From: Bryobacteraceae bacterium
GTDB lineage: Bacteria > Acidobacteriota > Terriglobia > Bryobacterales > Bryobacteraceae
DNA: 64,000 bases
Direction: 5' to 3'
Assembly (NCBI GenBank): GCA_025055455.1
Contig: JANWXD010000011.1
Coordinates: 1-64,000, forward strand
Positions 43,535 to 53,770 of the stretch are shown here, one piece after another. Numbering within the stretch: the first letter of the stretch is position 1; each line of letters starts with the position of its first letter. The notes beneath the pieces are model-generated. The model worked only from the letters and a program-made list of their open reading frames with translations. It was not told the origin of the DNA and searched no databases. The translations under genes and the position numbers were made by a program.

Positions 43535-44074
43535 CTACTTGGCGCCTCCCGAGGAGGCCACCACTCGAGCCCGCAGGTCGGCCAAACGCCACCGCACGGA
43601 TCCGTCGGAAACCAACTTGCCCGAACTTGGGTCGAGCATCAACGCTTTTGAAGCGGGCCGTGAGGCCACCTCGGCACCGTTTGCCTCCTTCGTGACAGCA
43701 AACAGTCCTTGAGACAGTCCCAAGACGTGAGTCACGCCGCTGCGCCCCGTCCAGAGGAACAGCACGTACTCGTCGCCCGGTTGCATCTGCGGCGCGCCGG
43801 AGAAGGTTTGGCGTAACCCTCCCGCCACCCCTCCCGGAACGACAACGTCAATTCGAGACACATCGGGGCCTTTCCACCGCTCCAACACATCCACGGTCCA
43901 GTGCGTGTAGATGAGCGAACCGTGGAAGGTCGCCCGGGGCGAATGCACCCGCCCGCGCACGACGGCAGTGGATTTTTCGATGAGCTCGTCGAGGGAGAGC
44001 CGCTCCAAGGTCGCCGCTGAGAGGAGCGTGACGAACCCGCTGGCGGCTACCCAACTGGCGCGAATCAGGCGCAT
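43535..44074 (-). CDS. Small secreted hypothetical protein paired with the matrixin
   Basis: A 179-residue exported protein: signal peptide (LIRASWVAASGFVTLLSAATL), then LSLDELIEKSTAVVRGRVHS, a beta-rich core with YTHWTVDVLERWKG and VVVPGGVAGGLRQTF, and YVLFLWTGRSG. The pattern (a secreted domain that begins with 'stAVVRGrV', then a T.y.f.V...lKG strand) is seen in uncharacterised bacterial proteins, often beside secreted proteases. Function is unknown; the 9-bp spacing suggests it acts with the matrixin, perhaps as a chaperone or inhibitor. Confidence 0.7.
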   Translation of the reverse strand: MRLIRASWVAASGFVTLLSAATLERLSLDELIEKSTAVVRGRVHSPRATFHGSLIYTHWTVDVLERWKGPDVSRIDVVVPGGVAGGLRQTFSGAPQMQPGDEYVLFLWTGRSGVTHVLGLSQGLFAVTKEANGAEVASRPASKALMLDPSSGKLVSDGSVRWRLADLRARVVASSGGAK

Positions 44075-44192
44075 GGCCCGCTTCGAGAAGGCCGCAATTT
44101 CATTTCCACTCTATTACGTTGATTTGCCGGGACTTATCGACTTGCCCGCCGATGCCATGTGGCGGCATGACACAAGCTGTGGGAGCTGCGCC

Positions 44193-45347
<1,155 letters not shown>

Positions 45348-45391
45348 TTCGCCCTCAGCTCCTTGTTCGTGCTAGTGGTCGTGACAGGAAC

Positions 45392-46447
45392 CTATTCGCG
45401 CCAGCCGTGGGCCGCGCGCACCGCGGCCATCGTGGCCAGGATCTTGTTCCACGTCTCCTGCCGGAGCATAACGTCATTGGGAAACATGCAGCCGTCCCAG
45501 CAGATGTGCCGGAAGGCTTTCGTCAGCGCCCCGCTTTCGTCCCGCAGCCAGTGGCCGGCATCGCGCACGATGTCCAGTTTGCCGTTGGGGTCATCCGGAA
45601 GGCAGTGTCGGCCGGTCTTGTCGTGCGTGCCCGCCCCTTTGACGGTGGCGTCGTTTTGGGCCACGTGGAAATCGATGGTCCACGGGCGGAGCGCAGCGGT
45701 CAGCTCGCGCAGCGCCTGTTGGAGGCGCTCGGTCTGGCTCCAGTCGAAATCCTCGGGCAGGATGCGATCCTCGGGGGCGTTGTAGCCCAGCGTGAACAAC
45801 AGGGTGTGCGCCATGTCGGCCTGAAAGCCCAGCGTCTGGCGGCGGTCCACCCGTTCGAGCAGCTCCACCACCTTGCGCCAGCTGTGCATACCGCCCCAGC
45901 AGATCTCGCCTTCGGCCGCCAGGCGCTCGCCATGGTCTTCGGCGATCGTGCAGGCTTCGCGGAACGTCGCCACCAGCCGCTCGGTGTTGCCCTTCGGGTC
46001 CTTAAGCCACTCCTCGGGACTGGCGGCTGAATCGATGCGGACGATCCCGTAGGGACGGACGCCGAGTTCCCGCAGGCGCTGGCCGATCCGGCAGGCCTTG
46101 CGCACCTGGGTGAGGAACCGCTGGCGCTCCTCCTGGCTGCCCATGGCGGACCCGCCGCCCGTGGGCGGCCAGACGGGCGCCACCAGGGAGCCCGCCACGA
46201 AGTCGAAGCCGCGCAACTTGTCGGCCAGCCGCTTGAGCTCGTCGTCGCTCGCGTCGATCGAGATGTGCGGCTCGTACAGGAACAGGTCCACGCCTTCGAA
46301 GCGCACGCCATCGGCTCGGGCCTCCGCCGTGAGGCGGAGCATCGTGTCCAGGTCAATGGGCGGTTCCGAGTCCGGGCCCTTGCCCACCAGCCCGGGCCAC
46401 ATGGCGTTATGCAGTTTCGGATAGTTGTTGCTTGCCGCGTCAGCCAT
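45392..46447 (-). CDS. Sugar phosphate isomerase/epimerase (xylose isomerase-like TIM barrel)
   Basis: A 351-residue protein of the AP endonuclease family 2/xylose isomerase-like fold. Likely metal ligands lie in [10 protein letters not shown] (Glu), [11 protein letters not shown] (Asp, His) and IDFHVAQND (His). Such proteins epimerise or isomerise keto-sugars and inositol derivatives. The ATG at 46447 gives a natural start ([20 protein letters not shown]). It is divergent from the PdxR-like regulator, with about 84 bp between starts, and is probably cotranscribed with the Gfo/Idh/MocA gene downstream. Confidence 0.8.
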   Translation of the reverse strand: MADAASNNYPKLHNAMWPGLVGKGPDSEPPIDLDTMLRLTAEARADGVRFEGVDLFLYEPHISIDASDDELKRLADKLRGFDFVAGSLVAPVWPPTGGGSAMGSQEERQRFLTQVRKACRIGQRLRELGVRPYGIVRIDSAASPEEWLKDPKGNTERLVATFREACTIAEDHGERLAAEGEICWGGMHSWRKVVELLERVDRRQTLGFQADMAHTLLFTLGYNAPEDRILPEDFDWSQTERLQQALRELTAALRPWTIDFHVAQNDATVKGAGTHDKTGRHCLPDDPNGKLDIVRDAGHWLRDESGALTKAFRHICWDGCMFPNDVMLRQETWNKILATMAAVRAAHGWRE

Positions 46448-46531
46448 GCCGTCTGTGCCTCAGAGGCAGCATATAACGCACCCGGGGCCAGTGCAAGGCG
46501 GGCGGGACTGGTTGCGGCTGAGCCATCCAAT

Positions 46532-48034
46532 ATGGTACGCTTGGCTGCTGCCATGTGGGGGGCCCTCCGTCTGGATCCCGGCGCCGAGACGCCGCTGTAC
46601 CGGCAACTGGCTTCCCAAATCCGGGAACTGATCCGCGCCGGGCGCCTGGCTAGCGGCGACCGCCTGCCGGCCACGCGGGAACTGGCGGCGCGGCTCGGCC
46701 TGAATCGTTCGACCGTCAACGCCGCCTATGCGCTGCTGGAATCCGAGGGCCTCATTCAGGGCCACGTGGGCCGGGGCAGCTTCGTGCTGGCTCGCCTGCC
46801 AGCGCGAGGCGTGGACTGGGCGGGACTGCTCGAGCCGGCCGCGCGGCTCAGCCGGCTGGCTGGGTTCCCAGCAGGCGAACCGACGGGCGTGATCAGCTTC
46901 GCCACTTCCCGTCCGGACGAGAGCCTGTTCCCCCTCGAGGAGTTCCGCGCCACCTGCCGCGAAGTGGTCGACAGCGCTCAGGCCCGCGAGCTGCTGCAGC
47001 TCGGCTCGCCGTCCGGCTATGGCCCGTTGCGGGAGTACTTGCTAGCGGAGGCGCGCCGCGAAGGCGTCGCCCGCTCCGGCGACGACATCCTGATCACCAA
47101 CGGCTGCCAGCAGGCGCTGGATCTGTTGCAGCGCGTTCTAGCCCCGGCGGGGGAGACGGTCGCGCTCGAGGAGCCGGCTTCGCCAGGACTGCGGAGCCTC
47201 TTCCTGCGGGCCGGCGTGCGCCTGGTGGGCGTTCCCATCGGCGACGACGGCCTCGAGCTCAGCCAGTTGGAACGGATCCTCAAAGTGGAGCGCCCCCGCC
47301 TGCTCGTGCTGACGCCGAATTTTCAGAATCCGACGGGATTGAGCCTCAGCCGGGAGGCGCGTCACACGGTTGCAGAGCTCGTGCGGGCCGCTGGCGCCGT
47401 GCTCGTCGAAAACGACATTTATGGCGAATTACGTTACAGCGGTGCGCCGGCGCCCACGCTCAAGCAATTGGACGAAAGCGGCGACACCGTCCTCGTACGC
47501 AGCTTTTCCAAAATCGCCTTTCCCGGCTTGCGCGTGGGTTGGCTGATCGGGCCCCGGGCGCTGGTGGCGCGCCTGGCGGAAGCCAAACAATGGACCGATC
47601 TGCACACCGATCAACTTTCCCAGGCCGTGCTGCTGCGCTTTGCGGTTTCCGGTCGGTTGGCCCGGCACCGGGAGCGTGTGCGGGCCGCCGGCAGCGAGCG
47701 GCTCGCAGTGGTGCTGGCTGCCTGCCGCAAGCATCTTCCTCCCGGGACCTTCTGGACGCGGCCGCAAGGGGGAATGAATCTTTGGGTGCGGCTGCCGGAG
47801 CCCCTGGATGCTGCCGAGTTGTTGCCGCGCGCGCGGCAGGAACAGGTAACCTATCTGCCCGGCAAATTTTTCGAAGTTTCCCGCCCGCAGGGCAACGGCT
47901 TGCGCATCAGTTTCGCCGCCGTGGCGCCCGCGGCGATCCGCACGGGCATCGCCGTGCTGGGACGAATTTTTCAGGCAGAGATGGACCGCGCTCGGGCCGC
48001 CGGCCGCCTCAACGCGGCGCCCGCGCTGGTCTGA
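46532..48034 (+). CDS. pdxR: MocR/PdxR-type GntR regulator with aminotransferase domain
   Basis: A 500-residue regulator: winged helix GntR domain (about 15-85; [42 protein letters not shown]) joined to a fold-type I aminotransferase-like domain (about 115-490) with the PLP lysine in [14 protein letters not shown]. PdxR proteins sense PLP and activate pdxST; the next two genes are pdxS and pdxT, which makes this role likely. The start may be ATG 46532 or 46553; neither has a clear ribosome binding site. It is only 14 bp from pdxS, so regulator and targets may share a transcript. Confidence 0.87.
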   Translation: MVRLAAAMWGALRLDPGAETPLYRQLASQIRELIRAGRLASGDRLPATRELAARLGLNRSTVNAAYALLESEGLIQGHVGRGSFVLARLPARGVDWAGLLEPAARLSRLAGFPAGEPTGVISFATSRPDESLFPLEEFRATCREVVDSAQARELLQLGSPSGYGPLREYLLAEARREGVARSGDDILITNGCQQALDLLQRVLAPAGETVALEEPASPGLRSLFLRAGVRLVGVPIGDDGLELSQLERILKVERPRLLVLTPNFQNPTGLSLSREARHTVAELVRAAGAVLVENDIYGELRYSGAPAPTLKQLDESGDTVLVRSFSKIAFPGLRVGWLIGPRALVARLAEAKQWTDLHTDQLSQAVLLRFAVSGRLARHRERVRAAGSERLAVVLAACRKHLPPGTFWTRPQGGMNLWVRLPEPLDAAELLPRARQEQVTYLPGKFFEVSRPQGNGLRISFAAVAPAAIRTGIAVLGRIFQAEMDRARAAGRLNAAPALV

Positions 48035-48048
48035 AACAGGGAGGAGCA

Positions 48049-48936
48049 ATGAGGTATCTGGATGAGGAGTTCCGCGTCAAAGTCGGACTAGCGGAGATGC
48101 TCAAAGGGGGCGTCATCATGGACGTGACCAACGCCGAGCAGGCCGTGATCGCCGAAAAGGCGGGCGCCGCCGCCGTCATGGCCCTCGAGCGCGTGCCGGC
48201 CGACATCCGCAAGGAGGGCGGCGTGGCACGCATGGCGCCTGTCCGCAAGATCCGGGAAATTATGGAGGCGGTGAGCATTCCGGTCATGGCCAAGTGCCGC
48301 ATCGGCCACTTCGTCGAGGCACGGATCTTGGAGGCTCTCGAAGTGGACTACATCGACGAAAGCGAAGTGCTCACGCCCGCCGACGAGGAGCACCATGTGG
48401 ACAAGCGCGCCTTCCGCGTCCCATTCGTCTGCGGGGCGCGCAACCTGGGTGAGGCGCTGCGGCGCATCGCCGAAGGCGCCGCCATGATCCGCACCAAAGG
48501 CGAGGCCGGCTCCGGCAACGTGGTCGAGGCCGTGCGGCACATGCGCGCTATCCAGCGGGAGATCCGCCAGCTGACAGTGCTGGGCAAGGAGGAGCTCGCC
48601 GCCGAAGCCAAGCGCCTCCAGGCCCCGCTCGAGCTGGTCGAATACGTGGCCGAACATGGCAAGCTCCCGGTGCCGAACTTCTCCGCCGGCGGGATCGCCA
48701 CGCCCGCCGACGCCGCCCTGGTGATGCAGCTCGGCGCCGAGGCGGTCTTTGTCGGTTCGGGAATCTTCAAGTCGGAGGATCCGGAGGCCCGGGCGCGAGC
48801 GATCGTGAAAGCCGTGACCTACTACAACGATCCGCAGAAGCTGCTGGAGGCCAGCGAGGAGCTCGGCATGGGCATGCCCGGTCTGGACGTTTCCAAGCTC
48901 CAAGAGTCGGAGCTGCTGCAAACGCGCGGCTGGTGA
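48049..48936 (+). CDS. pdxS: Pyridoxal 5'-phosphate synthase subunit PdxS
   Basis: A 295-residue (beta/alpha)8 lyase. Asp25 and the two catalytic lysines are present: Lys82 in [10 protein letters not shown] and Lys150 in RTKGEAGSG. PdxS makes PLP from ribose 5-phosphate, glyceraldehyde 3-phosphate and ammonia delivered by PdxT. GGGAGGAG lies just before the ATG at 48049. The pdxS-pdxT pair implies the DXP-independent vitamin B6 route. Confidence 0.95.
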   Translation: MRYLDEEFRVKVGLAEMLKGGVIMDVTNAEQAVIAEKAGAAAVMALERVPADIRKEGGVARMAPVRKIREIMEAVSIPVMAKCRIGHFVEARILEALEVDYIDESEVLTPADEEHHVDKRAFRVPFVCGARNLGEALRRIAEGAAMIRTKGEAGSGNVVEAVRHMRAIQREIRQLTVLGKEELAAEAKRLQAPLELVEYVAEHGKLPVPNFSAGGIATPADAALVMQLGAEAVFVGSGIFKSEDPEARARAIVKAVTYYNDPQKLLEASEELGMGMPGLDVSKLQESELLQTRGW

Positions 48937-48961
48937 CATCCCCGCAAGACTGAGAACCGCC

Positions 48962-49543
48962 ATGACCCTTCGCGTCGGCGTGCTGGCCTTGCAAGGCGAT
49001 TTCGACGCGCATTGCCGCGCGGTCGAACGGGCGGGCGCCGCAGCCCGGCTCGTGCGCACGGCGGCGGAACTCGACGCCGTGGACGGCCTCATCCTCCCGG
49101 GCGGGGAAAGCACCACCATGTTGACGCTCCTCCGCGAGGAGCGGTTGTTCGAGCCGCTGCGGGAGTTCGGTCGACGCCGCCCGATCTTCGGCACCTGCGC
49201 AGGCGCCATCCTGTTGGCCCGGGAGGTCTCGCACCCCCAGCAGGAAAGCCTGGAGCTCATGGACATTGCCGTCGAGCGGAACGCTTACGGACGCCAGCTG
49301 AACAGCCACGTGGCCCGTATCCAGCCGGAAGAGGAATTCCTGCGTCGGACGGGGGGCGGGGAACTGGAAACGGTCTTCATCCGCGCACCGGTGATCCGTC
49401 GCGCGGGAGAGGCGGTGAAAGTTTTGGCGCGCTACCGGGGCGATCCTGTCCTGGTCGAGCAGGGATTGCATCTGGCAGCGACGTTCCACCCAGAGCTGAC
49501 CGAGGACAATCGGGTCCACCGGCTGTTTCTGGCCAAACTGTGA
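48962..49543 (+). CDS. pdxT: Pyridoxal 5'-phosphate synthase glutaminase subunit PdxT
   Basis: A 193-residue class I glutaminase. The triad is Cys79 in GTCAGAIL, His176 and Glu178 in FHPEL. The GGES oxyanion loop (47-50) is normal for the family. It hydrolyses glutamine and channels ammonia into PdxS. It starts 25 bp after pdxS. Confidence 0.95.
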   Translation: MTLRVGVLALQGDFDAHCRAVERAGAAARLVRTAAELDAVDGLILPGGESTTMLTLLREERLFEPLREFGRRRPIFGTCAGAILLAREVSHPQQESLELMDIAVERNAYGRQLNSHVARIQPEEEFLRRTGGGELETVFIRAPVIRRAGEAVKVLARYRGDPVLVEQGLHLAATFHPELTEDNRVHRLFLAKL

Positions 49544-49550
49544 GCGATCT

Positions 49551-49940
49551 ATGCGCGTGCTGTTCGTCTGCTTCGGCAATTCCTGCCGCAGCCAGATGGC
49601 CGAAGGGTACGCCAAGGCCCTGGGAAGCGGGGTCTGGGAGGCGGAAAGCGCCGGGCTCTATCCCGCAAAGGCGGTTGCGCCGCTGACGCGCGCGGTCATG
49701 GCCGAGAAGGGGGTCTCGCTCGAGGGGCACTATCCCAAGGGCCTCGAGGACGTACGCACGGAAGACTACGACCTGATCGTGAACATGAGTGGGTTCCCAC
49801 TCCCGGAACCGATCCGGACCCAGGTTGTGGTCTGGGAGATTCCGGATCCCATCGGCGGGAGCGTGGAAGATTACCGGCGAACCCGCGACGAGATCGAACA
49901 GCGAGTGAAGGCCTTGCTGGACGCCGTTGCACTGCGTTGA
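49551..49940 (+). CDS. Low-molecular-weight protein tyrosine phosphatase/arsenate reductase family
   Basis: A 129-residue protein with the CX5R phosphate loop at residues 7-13 (CFGNSCRS) and the general acid Asp99 in PDPIGGS. The additional cysteine Cys12 lies within the loop. The resolving cysteine pair of thioredoxin-type ArsC (near 82-89) is not seen, so a phosphatase role is as likely as arsenate reduction. It begins 7 bp after pdxT and may be cotranscribed with it, though no functional link is known. Confidence 0.8.
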   Translation: MRVLFVCFGNSCRSQMAEGYAKALGSGVWEAESAGLYPAKAVAPLTRAVMAEKGVSLEGHYPKGLEDVRTEDYDLIVNMSGFPLPEPIRTQVVVWEIPDPIGGSVEDYRRTRDEIEQRVKALLDAVALR

Positions 49941-49966
49941 CAGCACTGTCCTGGCTCGAGCAAAAT
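49937..49966 (+). promoter_or_regulatory. Promoter of the tRNA-Leu gene
   Basis: TTGACA (49937-49942), 18-bp spacer, CAAAAT (49961-49966), ending 25 bp before the mature tRNA. The -35 box overlaps the stop codon of the preceding gene. Confidence 0.5.
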
Positions 49967-49991
49967 AAGAAGCGGTAAGTCCTTCCTCGTG

Positions 49992-50078
49992 CGGACGTGG
50001 CGGAATTGGCAGACGCGCTAGATTCAGGTTCTAGTGGGCGCAAGCCCGTGGAGGTTCAACTCCTCTCGTCCGCACCAC
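49992..50078 (+). tRNA. tRNA-Leu (anticodon CAG)
   Basis: An 87-nt tRNA with encoded CCA. The acceptor stem GCGGACG/CGTCCGC closes on ACCA. The anticodon stem CTAGA/TCTAG frames loop TTCAGGT with anticodon CAG at 50026-50028, which reads CUG. The long variable arm (GGGC...GCCC) is the class II feature expected for leucine. The T arm is GAGGTTCAACTCCTC. Confidence 0.95.
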
Positions 50079-50087
50079 TCGAGGATC

Positions 50088-50116
50088 AGTGAGTCGCCGG
50101 GGCCTGAGACTCACTG
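50088..50116. terminator. Hairpin between tRNA-Leu and the dehydratase gene
   Basis: A perfect 9-bp inverted repeat, CAGTGAGTC (50088-50096) and GACTCACTG (50108-50116), loop 11 nt. It lies 10 bp after the tRNA and includes the stop codon of the convergent gene. It lacks a U-tract but could end both transcripts. Confidence 0.45.
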
Positions 50117-51457
50117 CTTAATGATCGTGCCGTCGCGCCGTCGGATTTCGCCCCAGCCGCCGTTCAACCGCTTGCGCTCCTCCGTTTCGAAGCTGCCGAA
50201 GGGGTATTTGGCTGCAGCCTTCTCATCCACCTCGATACCCCAGCCCGGGGCTTCGTTGGCGTAGAGGTAGCCGTTCTTCATGACCGGGCAGCCGCGGAAC
50301 ACTTCCTGCGTCCGCTCGTTGAAGGGCGTGTACTCCTGGATGCCAAAATTCCAGCAGGCCAGATCGAGCGCGATGTTGCAGGCGTGGCCGACGGGAGACA
50401 CATCCTGAGGCCCGTGCCAGGCGGTCTTGACGCCGAAGATTTCCGCAAACGCCGCCACCTTGCGCGCTGGCGTGAGGCCTCCCATCTGCGAGATGTGCAT
50501 GCGGATGTAATCGATCAGCCGCTCGGCAATCAGCGGTGTCCATTCGTGCGGGCTGTTGAACAGCTCGCCCATGGCGATCGGCGTGGAGCACTGTTGCCGG
50601 ATGATGCGGTACCAAGCCAGGTCCTCGGGCGAGAGCGGATCCTCGAAGAAGAAGAGGCGGAAGCGCTCGACGTCCTTGCAAAATTGAATCGCCTGAGTGG
50701 GCGAGACGCGCTCGTGCACGTCGTGCAGGATTTCGATTTCCTCGCCGAGCTGCTTGCGGGCTTCCTCCAGAAGCCGGAGCGTGCGGCGAATGTAGACCGC
50801 CGGCTCGAAGACCGGACCGTCATGCAGGGCTTCGACCTTGCCTTTGCCCCGCGCCGCGCCGTAGCCCGCCATGCCCGGCACGCCCACTTGCAGTCGCACG
50901 TGGCGGAAGCCGCGCTCGATCCAGCGCCGGGCGTTGTCCAGGACTTCGGGAATTTCGGCGCCGCTCGCGTGAGCGTAGCAATCGGCCGCCTCCCGGCACT
51001 TGCCGCCGAGCAGCTGGTAGACGGGCATGCCGGCCTGCCGCCCTTTGATGTCCCACAGCGCCATGTCCACGCCGCTGATGGCGCTGTTCAACACCGGCCC
51101 GTTGCGCCAGTAGGAGCTGTTGTAGCAGGCCTGCCAGATGTCCTCGATGCGGTCGGCCGGCTTACCCAACAGAAATGGCTTCAAGTACCTCTCGACGGCT
51201 GCGCCCACCAGCTCGGCGCGCTGCGTGAAGGTCCCGCAGCCGTAGCCGTAGAGCCCGTCTTGGTCGGTGATCACCTTGACGACGGTGAGGCGCAGGCCGG
51301 CCGGCGCCGTGTTGATCACTTGAATGTCGCGGATCTTCGGCGAGGGCAGGCCGCGTACGGCTCGTTCCACTCGTTCCTGGGCGGCGAGCTCGCGGGGCGT
51401 GGCCAGCACGGCGACCGCCCCGGTCGCACTGCGTCGCAACAATTCCCGTCGGCTCAT
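50111..51457 (-). CDS. Mandelate racemase/muconate lactonizing family dehydratase (ManD/RspA-like), exported
   Basis: A 448-residue enolase-superfamily protein. It has a Tat-like leader (MSRRELLRRSATGAVAVLA), a capping domain (about 45-150) with YNSSYWRNGPVLNSAISGVD, and a barrel with the metal ligands in EILHDVHER, FFEDPLSPED and MGELFNSP; WHGPQDVSPVGHA closes the site. The pattern fits acid-sugar dehydratases such as mannonate dehydratase. Its start overlaps the stop of ccmD by 4 bp (ATGA), so it sits at the end of the cytochrome c maturation operon although no link with that pathway is known. An exported member of this group is unusual. Confidence 0.85.
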   Translation of the reverse strand: MSRRELLRRSATGAVAVLATPRELAAQERVERAVRGLPSPKIRDIQVINTAPAGLRLTVVKVITDQDGLYGYGCGTFTQRAELVGAAVERYLKPFLLGKPADRIEDIWQACYNSSYWRNGPVLNSAISGVDMALWDIKGRQAGMPVYQLLGGKCREAADCYAHASGAEIPEVLDNARRWIERGFRHVRLQVGVPGMAGYGAARGKGKVEALHDGPVFEPAVYIRRTLRLLEEARKQLGEEIEILHDVHERVSPTQAIQFCKDVERFRLFFFEDPLSPEDLAWYRIIRQQCSTPIAMGELFNSPHEWTPLIAERLIDYIRMHISQMGGLTPARKVAAFAEIFGVKTAWHGPQDVSPVGHACNIALDLACWNFGIQEYTPFNERTQEVFRGCPVMKNGYLYANEAPGWGIEVDEKAAAKYPFGSFETEERKRLNGGWGEIRRRDGTIIKQ

Positions 51458-51612
51458 GGCGTTTCCTCCTGATGCTCCAGCATACGCCGGAGCTGCTCGA
51501 GTTGTCGTTTCAGCACTTTCTCGCGCCGGACCAGGGAGATCACATAACCGGCCAGGATCAACCAGGCGGCCGCAAAGCCGTAAAACATAAACATGAAGTT
51601 TCGCTCGTCCAT
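51454..51612 (-). CDS. ccmD: CcmD-like small membrane protein
   Basis: A 52-residue protein with one membrane segment (FYGFAAAWLILAGYVISLV) and a basic, coiled-coil-like tail (RREKVLKRQLEQLRRMLEHQ). This is the typical CcmD architecture. CcmD helps release heme-loaded CcmE from the CcmABC complex. AAGGGA precedes the ATG at 51612. It lies after ccmC and its stop overlaps the start of the next gene by 4 bp. Confidence 0.8.
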   Translation of the reverse strand: MDERNFMFMFYGFAAAWLILAGYVISLVRREKVLKRQLEQLRRMLEHQEETP

Positions 51613-51720
51613 GGAATTCCCTTCCGAATATTTCCGGGATCGCCTACGAACTCTCTGAAAAAACCGACGGCACGGTGCTGCGCGAACTTGCGGATTGCCT
51701 AGCCTGTCACCGAAATTGGG
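51613..51720 (-). other. ccmC-ccmD spacer with short hairpin and T-run
   Basis: This is the longest gap inside the ccm operon (108 bp). On the minus strand a short GC stem (ACCG/CGGT) is followed by six T residues near 51656-51661. It resembles a weak terminator that could lower expression of ccmD and the dehydratase gene. No coding frame is evident. Confidence 0.3.
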
Positions 51721-52389
51721 TCAGCGAAATTGGCGGAGGGCCTCCACGGCCCGCTGGGTCTCCTCCAGCCGCATGCGCAACAGCGTCAGCACGGCGCCCA
51801 GCAGGAGCACCGGGACCCAGTTCAAGAACAGCATCTGGTACATGGCCGGATCCATCGAGCCGCCGCCCCAGACGACGGGGCCCGGGTGCTGGGTCCGCCA
51901 CCACTTGATGGAAAACCACACGATGGGCACGTCCACGAACGCGAAGATCGAGAAGACCGCAGCGAACCGGGCGCGCAGGGTGGGATCCTCCACAGCGCGG
52001 CGAAGCATGAGGTAGCCGGCATACAGCAGCCAGCAAACCAACATGGACGTCAGCCGCGCGTCCCAGGTCCACCAAATCCCCCAGATGATGCGGGCCCAGA
52101 TCATTCCCGTGACCAGATTGACCGCCCCGAAGGCCAGGCCTACCTCGGTGGCCGAAACCGCCACCGCGTCATACCGCAGGTTTTTCCGGAGCAGGTACAG
52201 CACGCTGGCCACCAAGGCCACGAAGAAACAGACGAACGCGGTCCAGGCCGCGGGCACGTGAAAAAAGATGATGCGGTAGATGGCGCCCTGTGCCGCTTCG
52301 TCCGGCAGCTCGAGCAGCATGACGTAGAGGTTGCGGACAAGCAACAGGCCCGCCAGCCCGGCCAGCCCCACCAAGATCTTCTCGCGCAT
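51721..52389 (-). CDS. ccmC: Heme exporter/heme handling protein CcmC
   Basis: A 222-residue protein with six membrane segments. The tryptophan-rich heme motif WGIWWTWDARLTSML and the heme-ligand histidines in FFHVPAAW and WWRTQHPG are present. CcmC loads heme onto CcmE at the outer face of the inner membrane. It starts 2 bp after ccmB. Confidence 0.92.
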   Translation of the reverse strand: MREKILVGLAGLAGLLLVRNLYVMLLELPDEAAQGAIYRIIFFHVPAAWTAFVCFFVALVASVLYLLRKNLRYDAVAVSATEVGLAFGAVNLVTGMIWARIIWGIWWTWDARLTSMLVCWLLYAGYLMLRRAVEDPTLRARFAAVFSIFAFVDVPIVWFSIKWWRTQHPGPVVWGGGSMDPAMYQMLFLNWVPVLLLGAVLTLLRMRLEETQRAVEALRQFR

Positions 52390-52391
52390 CG

Positions 52392-53072
52392 TCAGCCCAC
52401 CAAGACCGTTTCCACCAGCGCCAGAGAGAGCGCTGTGAAGATGATGTCAAATCCGGCGAGCAGCTTCAACCAGTCGTAGAGTTCCGGGCCCAGGGGTTGG
52501 CCCACCACCAGCGGCGTCATCAACTGCATCGCCGCCATCAGGCCGGGCACCAGCAGCGGGTACACCAGCGTCGGCAGCATGAGTTCGCGCAACCGTAAGT
52601 TCACCGTCAGGGCGCTGAAGATCGTTCCGATGACCGTCAGCGCCCACGTGCCCAATACCAGCACCAGCATCAGCGGCCAGAACTGCGCCGTCCAGCGGAC
52701 GTTGTAAAAAACGCCGAAGACGGGCAGTGCGACCAACTCGACGGCGGTCAGCAAGAGGAAGCTCGCCAGGGCCTTGCCCAGGTACAGGGCGGCGGGCGCG
52801 ACGGGAGACGCAACCAGGGCGTCCAGGCAGTCGTTGGGCAGCTCCCGGGCGAAGCTTCGGTTCAGGATCAGAGCGCCGGCGAAGGCAAAGACCAGCCACA
52901 GGAGGCCACCGGCGATCTCGCGCGTCTGCTCGGCCGTGGGCTCGAAAGCGAAGCTGAACAGCAGCAGGATCACGAGGGCGAAGGCGAGCGAGGCGTTCCA
53001 AGCCTCCTTGGTCCGCATCTCGGCGCGGAGATCCTTAGCGGCGATGGCGAGCGCCTGGCGCACGAAGCGCAT
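52392..53072 (-). CDS. ccmB: ABC transporter permease CcmB
   Basis: A 226-residue membrane protein with six hydrophobic segments. The FARELPNDCLDALVASPV region is the characteristic CcmB loop. It pairs with the CcmA ATPase to power release of holo-CcmE from CcmC. The ATG shares a base with the ccmA stop (TGATG), so the two are coupled. Confidence 0.9.
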   Translation of the reverse strand: MRFVRQALAIAAKDLRAEMRTKEAWNASLAFALVILLLFSFAFEPTAEQTREIAGGLLWLVFAFAGALILNRSFARELPNDCLDALVASPVAPAALYLGKALASFLLLTAVELVALPVFGVFYNVRWTAQFWPLMLVLVLGTWALTVIGTIFSALTVNLRLRELMLPTLVYPLLVPGLMAAMQLMTPLVVGQPLGPELYDWLKLLAGFDIIFTALSLALVETVLVG

Positions 53073-53770
53073 CAAGATTCTCCGTAGTGACGATAGAGCC
53101 AGGCCGGATCGGCGGCCATCTCGGGGGTGCGCTCGCCGAAATACGCTGTGCGGCCGCGCACCAGCAGCAGCGCGTGCGTGGCCAGTTCCAACGCCTCCCG
53201 CAACTGGTGCGTGGACAGAACGATCGTGGCGCCCCGGGTGCGAGCCTCTGCCAGGAGGGCCTGCAGGATGGCGATGGCCCGGTCGTCGAGAGCCGTGAAG
53301 GGCTCGTCCAGCAGCAGCACGGAGGGCTCGTGGAGGAAGACGCGGGCTAGGGCCAGCCGCTGCCGCATGCCGCGGGAAAATTCCCGTGCCAGCCCGTCTT
53401 TGACAGCTTCGAGGCCGGTGCGCTGCAGCCACGCCAGCGCCGTGCCAGCCGGATCGACGGCGCCGTACAGGCTCGCAAAGAGGCGGAGGTTCTCGAACGC
53501 CGACAGCTCGTCGTAGAGGCCGATGCCATGGCCGAGCACGCCAATGCGCCGCCGCGTCGTTTCGTGGCGGGCGTCCGTTCCGAGGATCCGCACACGGCCG
53601 CGCGCCGGTCGCGAAAGCCCCGCCAGAATGCGCAGCAGCGTGGTCTTGCCCGCGCCGTTGCGGCCGAGCAGCGCCAAACACGCGCCGGGTGGCAACTCGA
53701 AGCTGACCTGCCGCAGGGCTGGAAAATCCCCGAAGAATTTCCAGACGCCCTCGCAGCTAAGCGCCGTCAT
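53072..53770 (-). CDS. ccmA: Heme ABC exporter ATP-binding protein CcmA
   Basis: A 232-residue ABC ATPase: Walker A GRNGAGKTT (36-44), signature FSRGMRQRLALARV, Walker B VLLLDEPFTALD and the switch His in STHQL. Its hydrolysis drives the CcmAB step of cytochrome c maturation. The ATG at 53770 overlaps the stop of the upstream gene by 4 bp. A longer upstream frame has no domain. Confidence 0.93.
   Translation of the reverse strand: MTALSCEGVWKFFGDFPALRQVSFELPPGACLALLGRNGAGKTTLLRILAGLSRPARGRVRILGTDARHETTRRRIGVLGHGIGLYDELSAFENLRLFASLYGAVDPAGTALAWLQRTGLEAVKDGLAREFSRGMRQRLALARVFLHEPSVLLLDEPFTALDDRAIAILQALLAEARTRGATIVLSTHQLREALELATHALLLVRGRTAYFGERTPEMAADPAWLYRHYGES

Noticed and set aside
46532-48034. 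PdxR-like protein as a metabolic aminotransferase
   Set aside because: The N-terminal GntR winged helix and position directly before pdxS-pdxT fit a PLP-sensing regulator.
49992-50116. tRNA-Leu as an integration site for a mobile element
   Set aside because: No integrase, no repeated tRNA 3' end and no foreign gene content adjacent; the flanking genes are ordinary chromosomal ones.
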